NCBI GenBank assembly: GCA_027295475.1
Contig: JAPUKV010000092.1
Location: 1-10,856 of the forward strand
Source of the DNA: Pseudomonadota bacterium
Lineage (GTDB): Bacteria > Pseudomonadota > Gammaproteobacteria > Woeseiales > Woeseiaceae
Reading direction: 5' to 3'
Length of the DNA stretch: 10,856 bases
Both the position numbers and the translations under genes were made by a program. The notes below the pieces were generated by a model. That model was not told where the DNA came from, did not search any database, and saw only the letters and a list, made by a program, of their open reading frames with translations. Shown here one piece after another: positions 1 to 6,358 of the stretch; position 1 is the stretch's first letter, and every line of letters begins with the position of its first letter.

Positions 1-276
1 TACGTTGCCGCGTTGATGAAAAACATTGACACGGAAGCGGCCCAGGCCCGGTTCCGAAATCGCGAAGTCGACTTCGAGTTCGCGTGTGAACGTCTCGAGT
101 AGTTCGTCATCCATCAACTCGATTGCCGCCTGTTTGACCATTTTTGGCGTCATTTCGAGTTTGTTCACCGGCATAATTTTGCCGTCGATTTTGATTTTAG
201 CCGGAGCAAACGGCGCGAAGAAAAGATCAGACGCTTTTTTTTCGACCATCAACTTGAACAGCGGCTTGACATTCAT
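1..276 (-). CDS. Third PilT/PilU-family pilus ATPase, N-terminal part only (runs off left edge)
   Basis: This is the first 92 codons of a gene whose remainder lies beyond base 1. The translation begins MNVKPLFKLMVEKKASDLFF, continues with a KIKIDGKI segment, and reaches VDFAISEPGLGRFRVNVF near residues 70-88. These match the PAS-like N-terminal domain of PilT/PilU retraction ATPases position by position, including the ASDL, IDG and GRFRVN landmarks also present in the two complete paralogues upstream. The usual G-x-P-P turn after SDL is replaced by a segment containing FAPA, so the protein is clearly divergent from both. The ATP-binding half is not visible. The start is ATG at 276; an in-frame TAG lies six bases upstream, so no longer start exists. 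A purine run (AAGGGA) lies about 11 bases upstream, rather far for a good ribosome site. The gene follows pilU after 24 bases and is probably co-transcribed. The family assignment is secure; the specific role is unknown. Confidence 0.85.
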   Translation of the reverse strand, partial: MNVKPLFKLMVEKKASDLFFAPFAPAKIKIDGKIMPVNKLEMTPKMVKQAAIELMDDELLETFTRELEVDFAISEPGLGRFRVNVFHQRGNV

Positions 277-300
277 TCGCTATATAATCCCTTAAACTAC

Positions 301-1458
301 TCAGAACGACTGAGCAGAATCCTCTTCCATAATCCTGAGGCTTTCTGACTGCTGGGATGTAATCGAGGATTCACGCTTACTTTCAAGCTTGATACGCAAT
401 CTGAGTTCGTTCTTCGAGTCAGCATTACGCATCGCTTCTTCATAAGAAATGACAGCATCCTCGTACAGTGCGAAAAGCGCCTGATCGAAGGTCTGCATGC
501 CCAGACGCGTAGACTTCGCCATGATCTCCTTGATCTGCCCAACCTCACCTTTAAATATCAGGTCGGCGATGAGTGGCGAATTCAGCATGATTTCCATTGC
601 AACTATCCGGCCGACGCCCGATTCCCGCGGAATCAGGCGTTGCGAAATGAATGCCTTGGTATTGAGTGACAGATCCATCAACAACTGCGTACGACGTTCC
701 TCTGGGAAGAAGTTGATGATGCGATCGAGTGCCTGGTTGGCGCTGTTGGCGTGCAGGGTCGCAAGACAAAGGTGACCGGTTTCAGAAAACTGGATGCCAT
801 ATTCCATGGTCTCGCGGTCGCGGATCTCGCCGATCAGAATGACGTCCGGCGCCTGGCGCAAGGTGTTTTTCAACGCCGCATGCCAGGTCTCGGTATCCAC
901 GCCAACTTCACGTTGTGTAATCACGCAGCCCTGATGCGGATGTACGAATTCCACCGGATCCTCAATCGAAACAATGTGACCCTTCGAGTTTGCATTCCGA
1001 TGCCCGATCATCGCTGCGAGGGTCGTCGATTTACCAGAGCCCGTACCGCCAACCACGATCACAAGACCGTGCTTGTTCATGACAACGTCCTTGAGAATCG
1101 GCGGCAAATCCAGACCCGACAGGGTTGGGATCTCGGTCTTAATCGTACGCAACACGGCGCCTACCATGCCTTGCTGTATGAATGCGCTGACGCGGAAGCG
1201 GCCGATACCTTGCGGCGCGATGGCAAAGTTACATTCTTTGGTACCGTCGAATTCCTTAATTTGTTTGTCGTTCATAATGGAGCGAACCATCATCGCCGAC
1301 TGATCAGCCAACAAGGGCTCATCGGTAGCCTTATGAATCGTGCCATCAACTTTAATTGCAGGAGGAAAGCCGCAGGTGATGAACAGGTCTGAGCCTTCCT
1401 TCTCGACCATTTTTTTTAGCAGGTTTTGCATCAGTCGAACTGCCTGTTCGCGTTCCAT
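301..1458 (-). CDS. pilU: PilU, PilT-dependent pilus retraction ATPase
   Basis: A 385-residue hexameric secretion-type ATPase that assists PilT in depolymerising type IVa pili at the inner-membrane base. The N-terminal PAS-like domain covers about residues 1-110 and the RecA-like core follows. Visible motifs are Walker A GGTGSGKST (137-145), the acidic box SIEDPVEF (164-171), Walker B DVILIGEIRD with catalytic Glu211, and the histidine box ETGHLCLATLH (226-236). The stretch HANSANQALDRIINFFPEER and the long charged C-terminal tail (about 345-385) are typical of PilU, and the PilT motif AIRNLIRE is absent. The start ATG is preceded by AGGAGA eight bases upstream. It lies 42 bases after pilT, the standard pilT-pilU pair. 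In known systems PilU hydrolyses ATP but retracts pili only together with PilT. Confidence 0.95.
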   Translation of the reverse strand: MEREQAVRLMQNLLKKMVEKEGSDLFITCGFPPAIKVDGTIHKATDEPLLADQSAMMVRSIMNDKQIKEFDGTKECNFAIAPQGIGRFRVSAFIQQGMVGAVLRTIKTEIPTLSGLDLPPILKDVVMNKHGLVIVVGGTGSGKSTTLAAMIGHRNANSKGHIVSIEDPVEFVHPHQGCVITQREVGVDTETWHAALKNTLRQAPDVILIGEIRDRETMEYGIQFSETGHLCLATLHANSANQALDRIINFFPEERRTQLLMDLSLNTKAFISQRLIPRESGVGRIVAMEIMLNSPLIADLIFKGEVGQIKEIMAKSTRLGMQTFDQALFALYEDAVISYEEAMRNADSKNELRLRIKLESKRESSITSQQSESLRIMEEDSAQSF

Positions 1459-1500
1459 TTACCGATTCTCCTGTCAGGAAGTCCTGAAGACTTTGACGCT

Positions 1501-2541
1501 CTAGAAATTCTCTTTGTTGACCGCGCGGTACCTGGCCTCTTCCTTGTTGATCAGGCCCTTGGCCATCAGCTCGCTCAGATTCTGGTCGAGCGTGTACATC
1601 CCCGAACCCTGCCCGGTCTGAATCGCAGAATACATCTGGGCAATTTTGCCTTCGCGGATCAGGTTCCTGATCGCAGGTGTGCCAATCATGATCTCGTGCG
1701 CCGCAATTCGTCCGCCACCCACCTTCTTCAACAGAGTCTGTGAGATAACCGCTCGCAACGACTCCGATAACATCGCCCGAACCATTTCCTTTTCAGCTGC
1801 CGGAAACACGTCGACGATGCGATCAACTGTTTTTGCCGCTGAACTGGTGTGCAGCGTCCCAAATACGAGGTGACCGGTTTCTGCCGCGGTTAGCGCCAGA
1901 CGAATCGTCTCAAGGTCACGTAGCTCGCCAACCAGGATCACGTCCGGGTCTTCACGCAATGCCGAACGAAGCGCCTCGTTGAATCCGAGCGTGTCACGAT
2001 GTACTTCGCGCTGGTTGATAAGCGACTTTTTGCTCTCGTGAACAAATTCTATTGGATCCTCGATTGTGAGAATGTGATCTGGTTTATTGTCGTTGATGTA
2101 ATCGACCATCGCCGCCAGGGTTGTCGACTTGCCGGAACCGGTCGGCCCGGTTACGAGAACGAGGCCGCGCGGATGCATCGATACATCCTTGAATATAGCC
2201 GGCGCGCCCAGATCATCGAGCGACAGGATTTCCGAGGGAATGGTTCTGAAAACTGCAGCTGACCCACGGTTCTGATTGAAGGCATTGACGCGAAAACGGG
2301 CGAGCTTCGGAATTTCAAACGAGAAGTCGGTTTCCAAAAACTCCTCGTAGTCCTTCCGCTGCTGGTCATTCATGATGTCGTACACCATGCTATTGACGTC
2401 TTTGTGGGTCAGTGCCGGCATGTTGACGCGTTTGATGTCGCCATCGACGCGAATCATGGGTGGCACGCCACCGGAAAGGTGCAAGTCGGATGCGTTGTTT
2501 TTCACCGTGAACGACAACAATTGGGCAACGTCGACGGCCAT
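1501..2541 (-). CDS. pilT: PilT, type IV pilus retraction ATPase
   Basis: A 346-residue motor ATPase that powers pilus disassembly for twitching motility, surface sensing and DNA uptake. The PAS-like N-domain spans about residues 1-105 and contains SDLHLSGGVPP. The core shows Walker A GPTGSGKST (132-140), the acidic box TIEDPIEFVH, Walker B DVILVGELRD (200-209, Glu206) and the histidine box ETGHLVFGTLHT (221-232). The diagnostic AIRNLIRE motif, essential for retraction in characterised PilT proteins, is intact at 290-297. Length and every key residue are as expected for a working enzyme. The start ATG has GAGGA about seven bases upstream. It is the first gene of the minus-strand pil cluster and diverges from yggS, the same arrangement as in Pseudomonas. 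Confidence 0.97.
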   Translation of the reverse strand: MAVDVAQLLSFTVKNNASDLHLSGGVPPMIRVDGDIKRVNMPALTHKDVNSMVYDIMNDQQRKDYEEFLETDFSFEIPKLARFRVNAFNQNRGSAAVFRTIPSEILSLDDLGAPAIFKDVSMHPRGLVLVTGPTGSGKSTTLAAMVDYINDNKPDHILTIEDPIEFVHESKKSLINQREVHRDTLGFNEALRSALREDPDVILVGELRDLETIRLALTAAETGHLVFGTLHTSSAAKTVDRIVDVFPAAEKEMVRAMLSESLRAVISQTLLKKVGGGRIAAHEIMIGTPAIRNLIREGKIAQMYSAIQTGQGSGMYTLDQNLSELMAKGLINKEEARYRAVNKENF

Positions 2542-2600
2542 ATGTCTTCCTCTGGATGTAACTGACCCGACTTACCATAACCCGGACCTGATGGCTACCT

Positions 2601-2606
2601 AGTATA
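2601..2606 (-). promoter_or_regulatory. Possible -10 box for pilT in the 86-base pilT/yggS divergent gap
   Basis: The gap 2542-2627 must contain start signals for both divergent units. On the minus strand TATACT, one mismatch from the sigma-70 -10 consensus, lies 59 bases upstream of the pilT start. I see no good TTGACA-like element at the right distance, so an activator or another sigma factor may be involved. The hexamer sits inside a loose dyad (GCTA at 2594-2597 and TAGC at 2605-2608). For yggS on the plus strand no convincing hexamer pair was found; overlapping use of the same A/T-rich spot is possible. Confidence 0.3.
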
Positions 2607-2627
2607 GCGAAGCACTCGGAGCAAAAC

Positions 2628-3323
2628 GTGATAAATGTCACGGAAAACTTTCGAAAAATCCAAGATTTGCTGGCACAAGCTGCCGCTGATGCTGGGCGCT
2701 CAAGGGAGGAAATCCGGCTCCTTGCGGTCAGCAAGGAAAAGCCCGTGGAATGTGTCCTGGAGGCCGCCTCAGCCGGCCAGCGCGATTTCGGCGAGAATTT
2801 CGTCCAGGAAGGGCTGAAGAAGATGGATGAGGCCGGCCGGGATGATCTGATCTGGCATTTTATCGGTCACCTCCAGGCCAACAAAACCAGGCCCGTAGCC
2901 GAGCGATTTCACTGGGTTCACACGGTCGATCGCCTGAAAATCGCAGAGCGACTAAGCCGGCAGCGGCCTGTCTATGCTAATGACCTCAATATCTGTATCC
3001 AGGTCAATATCGACGAGGAAGCGGCGAAAGCCGGCGTTCCGGCGGCTGAAGTACTACAGCTGGCTCAGGCAGTATCTGAATTGAGGGGCTTGAGGCTCCG
3101 CGGCCTGATGTGCATACCCGCTGTTCGACAGGGTTTTGAGGGACAGCGTAAGCCTTTTGCGCAAATGCGGATGCTGGCCGACTCACTGCGAGAATCCGGG
3201 ATCAATACTGATACGCTCTCGATCGGAATGACGGCGGACTATGTGGCGGCGATCCACGAGGGCGCCACCATCGTTCGCATCGGCACGGCTCTCTTTGGTG
3301 CCAGGGAGACCCAGCGAGCGTGA
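2628..3323 (+). CDS. yggS: YggS/PLPBP family pyridoxal phosphate homeostasis protein
   Basis: A 231-residue cytoplasmic PLP-binding protein of the alanine-racemase N-terminal fold. It has no known catalytic activity; homologues control free PLP and affect amino-acid and keto-acid pools. The PLP lysine is Lys36 in LLAVSK, the same position as in E. coli. Other family landmarks are DFGENFVQE (53-61), WHFIGHLQANK (76-86), the NICIQVNID strand, GLMCIP, and the C-terminal phosphate-binding part EGATIVRIGTALFGARE. The usual LSMGMS motif reads LSIGMT. Translation starts at GTG 2628 with GGAG six bases upstream; the residues after it match family N-termini. It heads the yggS-proC-yggT group, a conserved neighbourhood that fits the genetic link between this family and PLP-dependent amino-acid metabolism. 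Confidence 0.95.
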   Translation: MINVTENFRKIQDLLAQAAADAGRSREEIRLLAVSKEKPVECVLEAASAGQRDFGENFVQEGLKKMDEAGRDDLIWHFIGHLQANKTRPVAERFHWVHTVDRLKIAERLSRQRPVYANDLNICIQVNIDEEAAKAGVPAAEVLQLAQAVSELRGLRLRGLMCIPAVRQGFEGQRKPFAQMRMLADSLRESGINTDTLSIGMTADYVAAIHEGATIVRIGTALFGARETQRA

Positions 3324-3324
3324 C

Positions 3325-3418
3325 GCGAGGGTTTAAGCCGAATATTTACCACGACGAAGTGCGGCCTCCGGAGGGCCGCACTTCGTCGTGGTAAATATTC
3401 GGGTTGCAGGGGTTTGAG
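3325..3418. repeat. Imperfect 13-base direct repeats flanking the yggS-proC palindrome
   Basis: GCGAGGGTTTAAG at 3325-3337 directly abuts the left arm of the palindrome, and GCAGGGGTTTGAG at 3406-3418 begins three bases after the right arm. The two copies agree at 10 of 13 positions, with GGGTTT identical and GGGTTTRAG shared. The right copy provides the ribosome-binding site of proC and ends directly at its ATG. This could be a decayed target duplication from insertion of the palindrome, or chance similarity between two purine-rich stretches. Confidence 0.45.
3338..3402. repeat. 65-base palindromic element with perfect 29-base arms, between yggS and proC
   Basis: The left arm 3338-3366 and right arm 3374-3402 are exact reverse complements over 29 bases. 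They enclose a seven-base loop, TCCGGAG. Each arm has an A/T-rich outer part (CCGAATATTTACC) and a G/C-rich inner part (GAAGTGCGGCC). In RNA this would make a very stable hairpin within the yggS-proC transcript, ending four bases before the proC Shine-Dalgarno. No U-run follows on either strand, so it is not a classic intrinsic terminator. It could be a dispersed palindromic repeat (REP- or MITE-like), an mRNA-stabilising or RNase III-type processing structure, or an attenuating element for proC. No second copy was seen in this window. Confidence 0.9.
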
Positions 3419-4255
3419 ATGATCAATCACAAGGTAGGGCTTATCGGCGGCGGCAATATGGGCCGGGCGATAGCGGCCGGGCTACTCCGGGGCGGCATGC
3501 ATGCCACGGATATCCTGATCGCCGAGCCAAGACCTGAGCAGTGTGAGCTTCTCCGGCGGGAACTCTACGGAGTATCGCTCAGTGACGACAATTCCCAGGT
3601 TGCGGGTCAGGCCGAAACCCTGCTGTTCGCCGTCAAACCGCAGATTCTTCAGGCCGTCTGCCGTAATTTGGCTTCGCTAGTGCAGGAGCACAAGCCGCTG
3701 ATTATTTCCATCGCTGCCGGACCGAGAATTGACGATATCGACAAATGGCTTGGTGGCGGCATGCGCATCGTTCGGGTGATGCCCAACCAGCCGGCACTTA
3801 TTGATCAGGGCATTTCGGCATTGTTTGCGAACGCACTGACGGACGATATCGGCCGTGACCTGGCTGAGAAAGTCATGTCGGCCGTCGGCCAGGTCGTCTG
3901 GCTCGAGAGCGAATCGCTGATGGATGCCGTTACTGCGGTGTCCGGCACAGGACCTGCTTATTTCTATTTATTAATCGACGTGATGATCGAATCGGCAATC
4001 AGTCTCGGCATTGATCCTGAGACCGCGAGGTCCCTGGCAGTCGAAACTGCGCGTGGTGCGACAGCACTGGCGTCAGCCGAGACGGAATCGATGTCATCGC
4101 TTATTGAACGGGTACGATCCCCGGGCGGCACAACGACGGCCGCCTTCGAGTGTCTCGATGCCGCAGATGTTCGTGGTATCTTTGCCAAAGCAATAGAGGC
4201 CGCGCGAGATCGAGCAACCGCCCTGGCTGACGAGGCCGATTCCCGCCAGACCTGA
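3419..4255 (+). CDS. proC: Pyrroline-5-carboxylate reductase
   Basis: A 278-residue NAD(P)H-dependent cytoplasmic enzyme that reduces 1-pyrroline-5-carboxylate to L-proline, the last step of proline synthesis. The Rossmann dinucleotide site is VGLIGGGNMGRAIAAGLL (6-23), followed by AVKPQ (71-75) and MPNQPALIDQG (121-131), where most family members have MPNTPAL. The C-terminal substrate-binding and dimerisation part shows VSGTGPAYFYLLIDVM and the signature RSPGGTTTAAF (233-243). Length is normal. I chose ATG 3419 because AGGGG lies six to seven bases upstream and the Rossmann motif then starts at the usual distance; an upstream in-frame TTG at 3404 is less likely. The gene follows yggS after 95 bases, most of which is the large palindrome. 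It shares a metabolite with RocD, encoded about 2 kb downstream. Confidence 0.97.
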   Translation: MINHKVGLIGGGNMGRAIAAGLLRGGMHATDILIAEPRPEQCELLRRELYGVSLSDDNSQVAGQAETLLFAVKPQILQAVCRNLASLVQEHKPLIISIAAGPRIDDIDKWLGGGMRIVRVMPNQPALIDQGISALFANALTDDIGRDLAEKVMSAVGQVVWLESESLMDAVTAVSGTGPAYFYLLIDVMIESAISLGIDPETARSLAVETARGATALASAETESMSSLIERVRSPGGTTTAAFECLDAADVRGIFAKAIEAARDRATALADEADSRQT

Positions 4256-4271
4256 CAAGACGGCACAAGAA

Positions 4272-4820
4272 ATGTCACAAGCTCTGTACTTTATTATCAA
4301 AACGCTTACCCAGCTTTACTTGCTGGTGTTGTTGTTGCGATTCTGGCTGCCGATGCTCGGTGCTGACTTTCGCAACCCGCTTGCCCAGGGAATCCTGCGC
4401 ATCACATCGCCGCTCGTCGTGCCCGTGCGCCGTTTTGTGCCGTCCATTGGCCGGCTGGACACCTCCACGATTCTGGTCGCCTACGTCATTCAGTTTCTTA
4501 CCGTACTTCTATTGCTCACAATTGGCGGGTACAGGGTCGACACCGTTCCAATTATGGTGACGACCCTCATTGAATTGGCGGCCCTGAGCCTGAACCTGTT
4601 TTTCTTCGTTATTCTTATCAAAATAATACTGAGCTGGGTTGCGCCCCATACCCACAATTACGCCACTGCCCTGTTGACCACGCTGGCGGAGCCCCTCCTG
4701 CGTCCTTTTCGACGAATCATTCCATCGATAGGGGGCCTCGACATCTCGCCTGTCTTCGCAATTATTCTCCTGCAGGCGGCAGTCATCTTTCTCCAGACGC
4801 TGAAACCTATTCACGTCTGA
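4272..4820 (+). CDS. yggT: YggT family integral membrane protein
   Basis: A 182-residue inner-membrane protein of the YggT family. It is built from two similar halves. The first, about residues 20-70, carries LRFWLP, SPLVVPVRRFVPSIG and LDTS; the second, about 117-165, carries ILSWVAP, EPLLRPFRRIIPSIGG and LDIS. Hydrophobic helices flank each half (roughly 5-30, 66-85, 95-123 and 158-177), so about four membrane segments are expected. The family's molecular role is not settled; links to osmotic or turgor tolerance and to envelope division functions have been proposed. The start ATG lacks a strong Shine-Dalgarno and lies 16 bases after proC, so translation probably depends on the operon context. 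yggS-proC-yggT is a widespread gene order in gammaproteobacteria. Confidence 0.92.
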   Translation: MSQALYFIIKTLTQLYLLVLLLRFWLPMLGADFRNPLAQGILRITSPLVVPVRRFVPSIGRLDTSTILVAYVIQFLTVLLLLTIGGYRVDTVPIMVTTLIELAALSLNLFFFVILIKIILSWVAPHTHNYATALLTTLAEPLLRPFRRIIPSIGGLDISPVFAIILLQAAVIFLQTLKPIHV

Positions 4821-4890
4821 GACAGGCGGCGCATGGGCGGCATCAATGGTTTATAGTGCTTGAAGCAGAAAAACCGGGGAGATATGTTTG

Positions 4891-5364
4891 ATGAAGGTCA
4901 TAAACGCACTGGTCTCTCTGTCAATCCTTTTCTTGATTATCGCCTGTGGGCGCCCGGGGGGAAATGCGACCGTGCCCCAGGCGCAGCCCGCATCAGCCTC
5001 GGATGTTGATATCGGCGATCACGTCGTCCATTTCAGCGCACAATCGACAGACCAGTTGGCGCCTGACGTTGCCCGGGCATACGGCATCGTGCGCAGCAAG
5101 AATCGGGTTATGTTGACTGTGTCTGTTCTCAAAGAAGGCACCGCGACCGTGGTACCGGCGGAAGTCACAGTCAGGACGGTCAACCTGGCGGGCCAGCTCA
5201 AAAATGTCACGATGAGAAAGATTCAGGAGCAGGAAGCCATTTACTATATCGGCGAAACTGCCATAGCAAATCGTGAGACGCTGGTATTCAACATCAGCAT
5301 TACTCCGGAAGGGGCGACGGACGCATCGGACGTTCGCTTCACGCGAAAATTTTATACGAATTAA
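4891..5364 (+). CDS. DUF4426 domain lipoprotein
   Basis: A 157-residue exported protein. The N-terminus has a hydrophobic stretch ending in the lipobox LIIAC, giving lipidation at Cys19 after cleavage; the next residues (GRPGG) lack Asp at +2, which suggests outer-membrane sorting. The remainder matches DUF4426 as I know the family: DHVVHFSAQST, LAPDVARAYGIVRSKNR, a VTVRTVNLAGQ strand, QEAIYYIGETA, and the end RKFYTN. Its function is unknown. A DUF4426 gene also lies near proC-yggT in Pseudomonas, separated there by genes absent here. I prefer ATG 4891, nine bases after GGGGAG, to the TTG one codon earlier. A TATAGT hexamer at 4852-4857 could be an own -10 box, but no matching -35 was seen. 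Confidence 0.85.
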   Translation: MKVINALVSLSILFLIIACGRPGGNATVPQAQPASASDVDIGDHVVHFSAQSTDQLAPDVARAYGIVRSKNRVMLTVSVLKEGTATVVPAEVTVRTVNLAGQLKNVTMRKIQEQEAIYYIGETAIANRETLVFNISITPEGATDASDVRFTRKFYTN

Positions 5365-5383
5365 GCGGCCTTTCTATTGCAGG

Positions 5384-5400
5384 AGCCCGCAATGCGGGCT
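5384..5400. terminator. Hairpin between convergent DUF4426 and hydrolase genes
   Basis: AGCCCGC and GCGGGCT form a perfect seven-base stem with an AAT loop, 19 bases after the DUF4426 stop. The stem overlaps the stop codon of the convergent hydrolase by two bases. No T-run follows in either direction, so strict intrinsic termination is doubtful. The position between converging transcripts suggests a bidirectional pause, end-protecting or weak terminator structure. Confidence 0.5.
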
Positions 5401-6034
5401 AAATACGATTCTCCCGGACGAAGGTCTCTACCGCTTGCCTCAGAAGCACCAGTTTGCCGTGGAAAAAATGTTTCGTATCCGGGAAGACGGTTAATTCGGG
5501 GCCCGGCTCGAGCTTGTTAACCCATTCCACTGTTTCGTCAATATCAACTACCTCGTCCTGACCGCCGTGAATAATCAGCCACGGGCAGCCGGGTTGCGAG
5601 TCCGTCTTATCTGCAAAAGGTGAAACGGCCGGCGCAACACTGATCAGTCCCTCGGGTTCAGTTTCAAGCGATGCGCGAATGGCAATCGCTGCGCCGAATG
5701 AGAATCCTGCAAGCCAAACCGGCAAATCCGGTGCTCTTTCCCGCATCCATCGGACGGCCGCGAGCGCATCCAGCAATTCACCGCGGCCCTCGTCATATTT
5801 ACCCTCGCTCTGGCCTGTACCGCGAAAATTGAACCGCAGGACACTGAACCCCTGGCCGATGAATGCACGAGCCAGCGTGTGAACGACCTTGTTGTGCATC
5901 GTGCCGCCATACACCGGATGCGGATGACATATCACTGCGCTCGCGACTGGCGCTGCGCCCCGCATTGATTCAAGCAGACCCTCGAGCTGTCCGGCAGGAC
6001 CGTCGAAGCTTGTGTTTTCAACCGACCGGCGCAC
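5399..6034 (-). CDS. Alpha/beta hydrolase, COG2945 type
   Basis: A 211-residue soluble alpha/beta-hydrolase with no signal peptide. The early motif CHPHPVYGGTMHNKV (36-50) and LRFNFRGTGQSEG (66-78) are characteristic of the small COG2945 family. The nucleophile elbow is GFSFG with Ser112. The acid is Asp160 in HGGQDEVVD, and the base is His189 or His192 in KHFFHG, so the triad is complete. No substrate is firmly established for the family; an esterase or dienelactone-hydrolase-like activity is the safest expectation. I chose GTG 6034 because GGAGA lies six bases upstream and the following residues fit the family start. A longer in-frame form from GTG 6067 would add eleven basic, poorly conserved residues. 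The gene is convergent with the DUF4426 gene and may be coupled to a short ORF overlapping its start. Confidence 0.85.
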   Translation of the reverse strand: MRRSVENTSFDGPAGQLEGLLESMRGAAPVASAVICHPHPVYGGTMHNKVVHTLARAFIGQGFSVLRFNFRGTGQSEGKYDEGRGELLDALAAVRWMRERAPDLPVWLAGFSFGAAIAIRASLETEPEGLISVAPAVSPFADKTDSQPGCPWLIIHGGQDEVVDIDETVEWVNKLEPGPELTVFPDTKHFFHGKLVLLRQAVETFVRENRI

Positions 6035-6152
6035 TATGAGTCTCCGTTGCCGAGGATCGCTGCGCACGCACGAAATAGACGATGGTCTCGCCCGCTGCGG
6101 GTTCGATCGAACGCTGCGGCAAGGTGAGCTCCACTACTTGCTGCCCGTTCAT
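6018..6152 (-). CDS. Possible 44-residue small protein upstream of the hydrolase
   Basis: A short ORF from ATG 6152 to TGA 6018 encodes MNGQQVVELTLPQRS, then a PAAGETIVYFVRAQR segment and a polar tail. I do not recognise it. Third codon positions are mainly G or C, as in neighbouring genes, which favours coding. It overlaps the hydrolase start by 17 bases in another frame, an arrangement that would allow translational coupling. An in-frame TAA lies upstream with no other start in between. Against it, the Shine-Dalgarno is weak (AGGCGA, about eight bases upstream), and it could be the remnant of a decayed gene or only the hydrolase leader. Confidence 0.3.
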   Translation of the reverse strand: MNGQQVVELTLPQRSIEPAAGETIVYFVRAQRSSATETHSAPVG

Positions 6153-6358
6153 GGGCTGGTCGCCTGGGCTTTTGCGTCGGCCATCTGATTAGCCTGTTTC
6201 AAGATCACAGGCGAGGCAAGTTGCCGGCTGGCCGAATTCCGCAGCATCCGAATGCCGCCAAACTGGCCTGATTGCCCTTTATTGCTGTAAAATTATGACC
6301 TTATGTAGTCCACTGACACTTTTGCCGAAACAATTGCCGGTACCAAGTATTGAGCCTG
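6153..6358. promoter_or_regulatory. Gene-free leader region upstream of rocD
   Basis: About 200 bases with no convincing gene separate the minus-strand hydrolase unit from rocD, so promoters in both directions are expected. For rocD, TAAAAT at 6288-6293 is a plausible -10 hexamer in the most A/T-rich part of the region, with only a weak -35 match (TGGCCT, 6264-6269, 18-base spacer). A small palindrome, GGCAA-G-TTGCC, occurs at 6215-6225 and could be an operator half-site pair. None of these is strong. Confidence 0.3.

Noticed and set aside
751..1392. 213-codon open frame on the plus strand opposite pilU
   Set aside because: It lies wholly opposite a well-conserved gene, has no recognisable domain and mirrors the codon bias of pilU; it is a shadow frame.
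1474..1487. TCAGGA-AG-TCCTGA palindrome in the 42-base pilT-pilU gap
   Set aside because: A six-base stem with a two-base loop is too tight for a real hairpin and has no T-run; it lies just before the pilU ribosome site and may be chance.
3338..3402. Rho-independent terminator for yggS
   Set aside because: There is no T-run after either arm, and the stem is much longer than terminator stems; an operon with proC is more plausible.
4094..4300. Minus-strand 68-codon frame across the proC-yggT junction
   Set aside because: It overlaps the conserved proC C-terminus and has no domain; a shadow frame.
6286..6300. Possible arginine-repressor (ArgR) box upstream of rocD
   Set aside because: Only about half of the defined positions match the known operator and no second box is nearby.
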